DNA of 5,842 nt from Lachnospiraceae bacterium. GTDB lineage: Bacteria; Bacillota; Clostridia; Lachnospirales; Lachnospiraceae. Below are positions 1 to 5,311 of this stretch, in pieces. A program made the position numbers and the translations under genes. Every line of letters starts with the position of its first letter. The stretch's first letter is position 1. The stretch spans positions 1 through 5,842 of the forward strand of contig JAFUWM010000217.1 in assembly GCA_017483425.1 (NCBI GenBank), read 5' to 3'. A model generated the notes under the pieces. The model searched no databases, had not been told where the DNA came from, and saw only the letters and a list, made by a program, of their open reading frames with translations.

Positions 1-1574
1 GCGTAATCCAAAGTATCATGCCCCCTCGACAAAACATAAGGGATGACTCTGTATTTCGCAGCATTGTCCACATCCCTGCTTCCGCAGTCTATCATGACGG
101 TTTTCCCGCCTCCGGTTTCTATAAGATGGCAGTCTCCCTGCCCCACATCTACCATCGTAAGCGAAATATCCGGCCTCATCCTTATGAGCAGCATGGAGAC
201 ACCCAGAACAATAAATGCTGTACACAGCACCCGTATTAAAGTATCAGGCTTGTATTTTCTTTCCGTATAAACTATCAGTCCCGCCAATATCGCATAATAC
301 AAGACAATCTGCCAGATCTCAGGTCTTCCGGGGGTTATAACAGACAACGGTATTCCGTCGTTAAGCCGGGTGATCTGCCTGTATAAAGCAAGGATCAGCT
401 TCACCGGTATCCCAAACAATGCTCCAAGCGGTACGAAGAGCTCTCCGGCTATCACGGAAATAACTGAAAAAGTAAGTAATATGCTAAGCAGCGGTATGAC
501 AGCTAAATTGATCAGAACAGAAAACACGGAAATCTGATAAAAGAAATACAAAGTCTCAGGCAGCATGAAAAGCGTTACGGAAAGAGATGTCCTGAAAGAA
601 CCGATAACGCCTGAATCAGACGGTATCAGCCGTTTAAGTGGCGACCCGAGCATCCCTATGCCGCAAACAGCCGAAAAGGAAAGTATAAAGCCCGCGTCAA
701 GCACATATAAGGGTTTTGCCAGCATAATCACGACCGCTGCTTCCGCCATCGATGACAAAAGATCCGGTGTCCTTCCTGCAAACTCCGCTGCGATCATAAG
801 TCCGAAGGTGATAAGCGCCCGTACAGTAGATATTCCCGATCCCGTAAGTCTCCCGTACATTGATATCAGAGAAAAAGCTATTATACTCGATGCCGTTTTA
901 TTTAATCCCGTCTTTCTTATAAGCCCCAGCAATCCCATGCCGATAAGTGTTACATGAAGTGAAGAAATACAAAGAATATGACTCATTCCCGCCCGACGGT
1001 ATCCGGACTTAAGCTCATCTGTAAGTTCCGTTCTGTCCCCGAGCAGTATCGCCTTTATCTCTCCGGCATCCTCATCCTTATAAATACTGTCTATCGTTTC
1101 GGACAGCCTCTCACGCAAAAGGCAGAGTGCTTCGTCCATATACCTTATCCTTCCTTTTTCCGGTATTTCGGCAGCATCAGCGCCGTATATCTCAAAGTCG
1201 ATCCCCCTTATTATCTGATATTTCGCATAATCAAAGTTTCCGGGATTCCTTGCCCGGGAAAACTCCGTTACTTTTCCCGATACCGTTACCAAAGCCCCGA
1301 TCTTCGGCGCTTCAGAGAGATTTTTTAATGATTCCTTTAACTTAACTGTAACCTTGTATTTCTTATTTGATTCTTTGCCGGAGACTATGCCGGCTTCCCT
1401 GACTAAAAGATATGTATTTTTGTTTTTTTGATATTTGTCATCGGCTATGCCGTATATTTTGATGCTTTTTCCCGATATGGATGCCATGGATTCAGGCTCG
1501 GGAGGCTTCAGATAAAAGAAAAGCGCCAGAAACACGAGCAGACAACAGCCGACGACACACGCCGGTCTTTTCAT
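1..1574 (-). CDS. comEC: ComEC/Rec2 DNA-uptake channel, C-terminus cut off by window edge
   Basis: Polytopic membrane protein that carries single-stranded transforming DNA across the cytoplasmic membrane. I translated 524 uninterrupted codons from the ATG at 1574-1572, ending in a partial codon at base 1. An N-terminal hydrophobic segment (about 5-22) is followed by the DUF4131/OB-like region (about 30-165) with the RNPGNFDY motif at 109-116. The Competence domain (about 170-440) has LLGDR (177-181), HILCISSLHV (199-208), STVRA (249-253), GFILSF (295-300) and many hydrophobic helices. The start of the metallo-beta-lactamase-like domain follows, with DVGQGD (476-481) and MIDCG (494-498); its metal-binding HxHxDH motif would lie beyond the edge. 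Family members run about 700-800 residues, so roughly a third is missing. The start codon overlaps the stop of the upstream GerMN gene as ATGA. The nearest SD-like AAAGGA lies 16 bases upstream, which suggests translational coupling. Odd points: Cys and Ser in the usual AISGLHV motif, and Ile for Gln in GFQLSF. Identification is secure. Confidence 0.95.
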   Translation of the reverse strand, partial: MKRPACVVGCCLLVFLALFFYLKPPEPESMASISGKSIKIYGIADDKYQKNKNTYLLVREAGIVSGKESNKKYKVTVKLKESLKNLSEAPKIGALVTVSGKVTEFSRARNPGNFDYAKYQIIRGIDFEIYGADAAEIPEKGRIRYMDEALCLLRERLSETIDSIYKDEDAGEIKAILLGDRTELTDELKSGYRRAGMSHILCISSLHVTLIGMGLLGLIRKTGLNKTASSIIAFSLISMYGRLTGSGISTVRALITFGLMIAAEFAGRTPDLLSSMAEAAVVIMLAKPLYVLDAGFILSFSAVCGIGMLGSPLKRLIPSDSGVIGSFRTSLSVTLFMLPETLYFFYQISVFSVLINLAVIPLLSILLTFSVISVIAGELFVPLGALFGIPVKLILALYRQITRLNDGIPLSVITPGRPEIWQIVLYYAILAGLIVYTERKYKPDTLIRVLCTAFIVLGVSMLLIRMRPDISLTMVDVGQGDCHLIETGGGKTVMIDCGSRDVDNAAKYRVIPYVLSRGHDTLDY

Positions 1575-2509
1575 TTTATCAATTCATCATTCCTTTCGTA
1601 CAGCTCATCCAGCTTCATGTGATCCATAAAAACCCCTTCAGTGGATCCTTCTATCGATATCTGTACCTGGTCTATGCCGGGAAGCGCCGTCAGCGTATCA
1701 ACTATCGAATAAAGAGCCACCTCCTCCTGAACATTGTACGGCTCCTCCTTTACGGAGGAATCAAAATTTGCGTAAGCTATCCTGTCCTTTATCGTGACAG
1801 ACAGAAGCTTGGCATCGGGTGACAGGGTAGGAAAGGCATTCTGCTCGTTAACGCCCAGAGGACCTCCTATAAGCGTCTCCACCGCCAGCTTTTCCATTGA
1901 CATGTTTGTATTATACACGACCTCTTCGTCATATCGTTTCAGTCCTGTCCCGTCAATATCGGTAAAATACAGCGTAACATTTGTCCTCGCGTACGAATTA
2001 AGCTCGACTCCGGTATTATTTATGAATGAATCCGCCGTCATATCTCCTACCGGATCCCCGCCGCCGTCAAGCAGCTCCTCACCGTCCACAAGGAAATCGA
2101 CAGTGCGTACATCCTCAAGCTGAGTAAGGGTTTCTACAATGGATGCCCTCACAAGTATTTCCTCTGTACGATCCATTTCATCATAGGCAGCCGGGAAATT
2201 GATCTCTATCCTCCCGTCCTCAAATGTATAACCCTCCGGTATGATATCTTCGGTTATCGGAGCAGTTCCCTTTCCGTCCGTAGAGTTTTCCTGCAGCGCA
2301 TCCATAAGTGTATCCACCATAGCAGCCGAATTACCTGAAACTATTCTGCGTTCTTCACTTATTATTGAGGTATACCCCGTGTCCGGATAAAAAACCTTAT
2401 AAATGTTACCGTCTTCTGCATCCTTATGCCCGCAGGACACAAGGAGCATAGTCAAAACGCATGTGAGACTGATAATTGTTGTCCTTTTTGATCTACTGTA
2501 TTTCATCAT
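1571..2509 (-). CDS. Tandem GerMN-domain lipoprotein
   Basis: Predicted secreted lipoprotein of 312 residues. The N-terminus has basic residues, a hydrophobic stretch (11-25) and the lipobox LVSC with Cys26 as lipidation site. Two GerMN-like repeats follow. The first (about 36-165) has a helical MVDTLMDAL segment, then IPEGYTFEDGRIEINFP, then a helix and VRTVDFLVDGEEL. The second (about 175-300) repeats the order: NVTLYF, MEKLAVETLIGGP, a strand ending in IAYANF, a helix, and IDQVQISIEG. Bacillus GerM has the same lipoprotein plus two-GerMN layout and works in the sporulation channel. Actinobacterial LpqB carries a GerMN domain and is encoded beside the MtrAB two-component system. The gene starts at ATGA over the kinase stop and ends at ATGA over the comEC start, so it sits in a coupled operon. 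A second ATG directly follows the first (2506-2504); SD AGGA (2516-2513) is 3 bases from the first and 6 from the second, so the second may be used. An accessory role to the kinase is inference. Confidence 0.88.
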   Translation of the reverse strand: MMKYSRSKRTTIISLTCVLTMLLVSCGHKDAEDGNIYKVFYPDTGYTSIISEERRIVSGNSAAMVDTLMDALQENSTDGKGTAPITEDIIPEGYTFEDGRIEINFPAAYDEMDRTEEILVRASIVETLTQLEDVRTVDFLVDGEELLDGGGDPVGDMTADSFINNTGVELNSYARTNVTLYFTDIDGTGLKRYDEEVVYNTNMSMEKLAVETLIGGPLGVNEQNAFPTLSPDAKLLSVTIKDRIAYANFDSSVKEEPYNVQEEVALYSIVDTLTALPGIDQVQISIEGSTEGVFMDHMKLDELYERNDELIK

Positions 2510-3963
2510 ATATCCTGCCTGAGCGGTATCCTTACCGTAAAGGTCGTTCCTTCTCCTACAATGCTCGAAGCCTTGATCGCTCCCCTGTGAAGCAGTATCG
2601 CATTTCTGGTTATGGCAAGACCGAGCCCCGTGCCGCCGATCTCTCTGGAATGTGACTTATCCACCCTGTAAAACCTGTCATATATCCTGTTGATGGAATC
2701 CTCCGGAATCCCCATGCCCGAATCCGAAACCGTGATCACCGCAAACTGAAGATCCGCGTCAAGTCCTACCTTGACCCATCCATTCTCCTTATTATACTTT
2801 ATCGCGTTTTCCATGAGGTTCATTATCGCAAGAGAAAGCTTTGTCTCATCTATTTCAGCTTCCACGGGAGCCTTTTCCTCGTATATAAGCTCTACGCCGG
2901 ACTCCTGAGCAAGCGGTGTAAGTGTCTTTACAAGCTGCTGAAGCATCACGGAAAGGTCATGCAATTCAAGCTCCACCTGAGATGTATCGGTTCCGTCAAG
3001 CTTCACAAGCGACAGGAGGTTATTTATTATTTTGTTTTCCCTGTCAACTTCTTCGGCTATATCAAGCATGAACTCCCTGTAGGTTTCGGCATCAACCGAA
3101 TCTCCCCCCTGGATCAGCGAATCTGACAGTACTTTCATGGAAGCCAGCGGTGTCTTCAGCTCATGCGACACATTTGCCACAAACTCTTCCCTCGAATCGT
3201 CGACCTCTTTCATCCTTAACATTAGATGGTGAAAGGCATCCATGATATCCTTTGTCTCGGTATAATCCGGAACCTCTATGCTCTCAATCCCCGGCTCAAA
3301 ACCTTCTTTTACGGAATCCACTGCCTTTATTACCTTATCAAAAGGCTTCAGGAGCGTCGAAGACAAAGCATATGCTATGATAAGAACGACGACGACTATT
3401 ACTACTTCAATAACCCTTGCTCTTCTGGCAAGCACTTCCACATTATCATGTATCCCGTCAGTCGATGCGCTTGCAACCAAAGCTCCATATAAAACGCCTG
3501 AATCTTCACTAAGAATCGGAACCGTGATTTCAAGATACCTGTTCTCCTCATCAAAGCCTGACATATTGCGGCTTCCGTTCATACATGATATCACTTCGCC
3601 CGAGACCAGATATTTTCCCTGGGATTTTCCATAAGTATCCTTTATTATCATGTAATCATCATCTATGATGAGTATCCGCCCGTCATATAGATTTGCCATC
3701 TGTGTAAGCTCATCATTTATGACCGGATCCCCCGTATCCGAAAAATAATCAGTACGGGCAAGGTGCGCCGCTATGATAGCGGATTGATTGGTAACCTCGG
3801 ATATTTTCTGATTCATTGCACGGTTTTCGTAGCTTTTGACCATCATGAAACGCATGACGACCGCAGGCAGAATGCCTATCAGCAAGACTATAAGAAATAT
3901 CCTGAACCTGAGACTTCTGTAAAACCGTATATTTTGAAAAAGACTGGCAAAAAGCGCTTTCAT
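2506..3963 (-). CDS. HAMP-domain sensor histidine kinase
   Basis: Membrane sensor kinase of 485 residues, partner of the regulator encoded immediately upstream. Transmembrane helix 1 is about 21-42, an extracellular sensor region is about 43-182, and helix 2 is about 184-204 (valine-rich). HAMP (about 205-258) follows. HisKA has FVANVSHELKTPL with phospho-accepting His267. The HATPase domain shows the N-box NLMENAIKY (Glu385, Asn386), G1 DSGMGIP (414-420), F-box FYRVDKSHS and G2 GGTGLGLA (443-450). All catalytic motifs are intact, so it should be active. There is no PAS domain. The sensor region, with GRILIIDDDYMIIKD and YLEITVPI, looks like the PDC/Cache fold, but I cannot name a ligand. Its ATG overlaps the regulator stop codon (ATGA) and its TGA overlaps the GerMN start. 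The GAGGG at 3968-3964 abuts the ATG with no spacer, so initiation probably depends on ribosomes finishing the regulator. Kinases of this class (PhoR, WalK, MtrB) respond to envelope or nutrient cues. Confidence 0.95.
   Translation of the reverse strand: MKALFASLFQNIRFYRSLRFRIFLIVLLIGILPAVVMRFMMVKSYENRAMNQKISEVTNQSAIIAAHLARTDYFSDTGDPVINDELTQMANLYDGRILIIDDDYMIIKDTYGKSQGKYLVSGEVISCMNGSRNMSGFDEENRYLEITVPILSEDSGVLYGALVASASTDGIHDNVEVLARRARVIEVVIVVVVLIIAYALSSTLLKPFDKVIKAVDSVKEGFEPGIESIEVPDYTETKDIMDAFHHLMLRMKEVDDSREEFVANVSHELKTPLASMKVLSDSLIQGGDSVDAETYREFMLDIAEEVDRENKIINNLLSLVKLDGTDTSQVELELHDLSVMLQQLVKTLTPLAQESGVELIYEEKAPVEAEIDETKLSLAIMNLMENAIKYNKENGWVKVGLDADLQFAVITVSDSGMGIPEDSINRIYDRFYRVDKSHSREIGGTGLGLAITRNAILLHRGAIKASSIVGEGTTFTVRIPLRQDI
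2513..2520 (-). promoter_or_regulatory. SD for the GerMN lipoprotein gene
   Basis: AGGCAGGA on the minus strand lies inside the 3' end of the kinase gene. Its core AGGA is 3 bases from the first ATG and 6 from the adjacent second ATG. Spacing favours the second (2506-2504), while the ATGA overlap with the kinase stop favours the first. The difference is one methionine. Confidence 0.5.
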
Positions 3964-4643
3964 CCCTCAAAATAATAGCCCGTACCCCATTTCGTGCGGA
4001 CATAGCGGGGATCCCCCGGCTCTTTTTCTATCTTTTCACGCAGACGCCTCACATGCACATCCACTGTCCTGCCATCGCCCGGATAATCCTTTCCCCAGAT
4101 AAGATCAAGCAGATCGACTCTGCTGTATACCTTCTGTTTGTTCGTGGCAAGCAGCTCCAGCACGTCAAACTCCTTTGCCGTGAGGCCTACTTCCTTATCC
4201 TCTATATAGACTCTGCGGTTTACGGTATCTATCTTAAGATCTCCCGTTTCGATGATATCTACATCGGCGGGTTCGGCCTTTTCATTTCTTGACCGGCGCA
4301 ATATCGCTTTCATTCTGGCTTTCACTTCCAGTATATTAAAAGGCTTTGTGATATAGTCATCGGCACCATAATCAAGGCCTAATATCTTGTCCATGTCATC
4401 GCCCTTTGCAGTAAGCATGATTATAGGTACATCCATAGTCTCTCTTATCTGCTGACAGACCTCAAACCCCGTAAGCTTCGGCAGCATTATATCAAGAAGT
4501 ATGATGTCATATTTGCCGGATCTTGCGTACTCCAGCGCTTCCTCGCCGTCATACGCGCAGTCCACATCATAACCATCCTGCTCAAGAGAAAACTTAAGCC
4601 CCTTGACTATCAGCTTTTCATCATCAACCACAAGTACTTTCAC
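3960..4643 (-). CDS. OmpR/PhoB-family response regulator
   Basis: DNA-binding response regulator of 227 residues, phosphorylated by the adjacent kinase. The receiver domain (1-120) has the acidic pair Asp7-Asp8, phospho-acceptor Asp51 in LLDIMLP, Thr78 in MLTAK and Lys100 in ITKPF, so every switch residue is present. The winged-helix effector (about 130-227) shows LTAKEFDVLELL, VDVHVRRLREKIE and the C-terminal WGTGYYFEG wing. It is typical of the PhoB/WalR/MtrA group. The start is GTG (4643-4641). It places MKVLVVDDE at the family's usual N-terminus, and no ATG lies close upstream in frame. A weak SD (AGG within the comEA stop region, 4655-4653) is separated from it by T and a run of eight A. 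The gene begins 10 bases after comEA and its stop overlaps the kinase start, so all are probably one transcript. Targets are unknown; I saw no obvious direct-repeat site in the only intergenic gap. Confidence 0.95.
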   Translation of the reverse strand: MKVLVVDDEKLIVKGLKFSLEQDGYDVDCAYDGEEALEYARSGKYDIILLDIMLPKLTGFEVCQQIRETMDVPIIMLTAKGDDMDKILGLDYGADDYITKPFNILEVKARMKAILRRSRNEKAEPADVDIIETGDLKIDTVNRRVYIEDKEVGLTAKEFDVLELLATNKQKVYSRVDLLDLIWGKDYPGDGRTVDVHVRRLREKIEKEPGDPRYVRTKWGTGYYFEG

Positions 4644-4655
4644 TTTTTTTTACCT
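4644..4655 (-). promoter_or_regulatory. Weak SD plus A8 tract before the GTG-started regulator
   Basis: The only SD candidate for the response regulator is AGG (4655-4653), which overlaps the comEA TAG stop. It is followed by one T and eight consecutive A residues (4651-4644) directly before the GTG start. A weak SD plus a GTG start suggests modest translation, helped by coupling to comEA. Any change in tract length would alter SD spacing without touching the reading frame. Confidence 0.5.
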
Positions 4656-5229
4656 AAACCTTTATCTGATCCTTTATCTTATCAAAAGTTCCCTGCTTTA
4701 TCCCTGGCACTTGCATTATGGCCTCAATATCCGGAAATTTACCGTTCTTTTCCCGATAGGAAATGATGTCTTCCGCCCTTGATGCGCCGATCCCTTTTAA
4801 CTGCTGTAATTCCTCACTGTCAGCGGTATTGATGTTTATCTTCCCATCCGAAAAGCCGCTGCCTGCTTCACCATCCTGAAAAGTATCGTATTCTCCCGAA
4901 GCAGGTATATATATCTTCTCTCCGTCATAGCAAAGCTCCGCCTGATTGATACGGGAAAGATCAGCCTCTGCCGTTACTCCTCCTGCAAGAGAAAGAACCT
5001 CGAACATCCTGCAGTCTGATTTTACCTCATATACCCCCGGATAAACCACCTCACCGCAAGCATACACATAAATTGTATCATCGGCATCATCTGAATGACC
5101 GGTGTCCGTATCATCCTCCGAAACGCTCCCCATGTCAAGTTCATCCAATGCTGCCCCGTCATCATAGGACATACCGCACCCGCAAAACACCACACACAGG
5201 AAACCCATAAGAAAAACTCTGAACTTCAT
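4654..5229 (-). CDS. comEA: ComEA-type DNA receptor, predicted lipoprotein
   Basis: Extracytoplasmic double-stranded DNA-binding protein of the transformation apparatus; it delivers DNA to the ComEC channel. It has 191 residues. A hydrophobic signal (5-17) ends in FCGC, a plausible though imperfect lipobox with Cys18 as lipidation site. An Asp/Ser/Glu-rich linker (about 24-52) follows, then an SLBB domain (about 53-110: IYVYACGEVVYPGVY, LAGGV, IYIPASG). The C-terminal ComEA helix-hairpin-helix region (131-191) has ININTADSEELQQLKGIG with hairpins LKGIGASRA (144-152) and VPGIKQGTF (174-182). Domain order and length match the family; Bacillus ComEA is anchored by a transmembrane helix instead. 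The start is ATG (5229-5227) with SD GGTGAGG (5243-5237) at 7-base spacing. It appears to be first in the comEA-regulator-kinase-GerMN-comEC operon, with its own promoter in the end of argD and a hairpin over its SD. No comEB follows. The family call is firm; the lipid anchor is less so. Confidence 0.93.
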   Translation of the reverse strand: MKFRVFLMGFLCVVFCGCGMSYDDGAALDELDMGSVSEDDTDTGHSDDADDTIYVYACGEVVYPGVYEVKSDCRMFEVLSLAGGVTAEADLSRINQAELCYDGEKIYIPASGEYDTFQDGEAGSGFSDGKININTADSEELQQLKGIGASRAEDIISYREKNGKFPDIEAIMQVPGIKQGTFDKIKDQIKV

Positions 5230-5236
5230 AGAATAA

Positions 5237-5263
5237 CCTCACCGTCTATCTGAGATAGAGGTG
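5237..5263 (-). promoter_or_regulatory. Leader hairpin overlapping the comEA ribosome-binding site
   Basis: The minus-strand leader reads CACC (5263-5260), TCTATC (5259-5254), loop TCA, GATAGA (5250-5245), one unpaired C, then GGTG (5243-5240) and AGG (5239-5237). The 4 bp and 6 bp stems fold into one hairpin with a single bulge, and its 3' arm contains most of the SD GGTGAGG, 7 bases before the comEA ATG. The CACCTC at 5263-5258 is itself anti-SD-like and could pair alternatively with GAGGT (5240-5236). Read as DNA, 5245-5259 is a perfect 15-base dyad (7+1+7). No U-run follows, so it is not a terminator. The pairing is visible; regulation is inferred. Confidence 0.6.
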
Positions 5264-5282
5264 CCCCGAAAACTTAGAAAAG

Positions 5283-5311
5283 ATTTTAAGATTACCCCAG
5301 AGCTTTGTCAA
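5283..5311 (-). promoter_or_regulatory. Sigma-A-type promoter for the comEA operon
   Basis: Read on the minus strand, a perfect -35 TTGACA (5311-5306) is followed by a 17-base spacer and a -10 TAAAAT (5288-5283), five of six matches to TATAAT. The -35 lies in the last codons of argD and the -10 just after its stop. A start near 5276-5275 would give a leader of about 46 bases before comEA. No extended -10 TG is present. Position, spacing and orientation all fit a promoter separating comEA and its followers from argD. It is a sequence match only. Confidence 0.7.

Noticed and set aside
565..957. 130-codon open frame on the plus strand
   Set aside because: It lies wholly opposite comEC, whose frame carries clear Competence-domain motifs. 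The plus-strand product has no recognisable domain and is a shadow of the real gene.
1237..1264. GC-rich inverted repeat (CCGGG / CCCGG) as a regulatory hairpin
   Set aside because: It lies within comEC codons, the outer arms are imperfect, and there is no nearby start, stop or T-run.
978..1328. 116-codon open frame on the plus strand
   Set aside because: It is antisense to the N-terminal region of comEC, with no domain and no supporting context.
1794..2123. 109-codon Ser/Pro-rich open frame on the plus strand
   Set aside because: It is antisense to the GerMN lipoprotein gene; its low-complexity composition reflects the complement of Asp/Glu/Gly-rich codons.
3019..3047. Second TTGACA on the minus strand inside the kinase gene as an internal promoter
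   Set aside because: At 16-18 base spacing the -10 candidates (such as AATAAC or AAATAA) are poor, and the site is mid-gene with no gene start nearby.
3386..3406. Trinucleotide-like repeat (GAC and ACT units)
   Set aside because: It is explained by the valine-rich second transmembrane helix of the kinase; the run is short and codon use is mixed.
3278..3634. 118-codon Ser/Thr-rich open frame on the plus strand
   Set aside because: It is antisense to the kinase sensor and HAMP regions, which form an intact, recognisable protein.
4632..4651. Plus-strand terminator ending in T8
   Set aside because: The run of eight T has only the short palindrome AAGTACTT before it, no GC-rich stem, and no plus-strand gene to terminate.
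5240..5263. Intrinsic terminator after argD
   Set aside because: The hairpin is real, but no U-run follows it on either strand, and it overlaps the comEA ribosome site.
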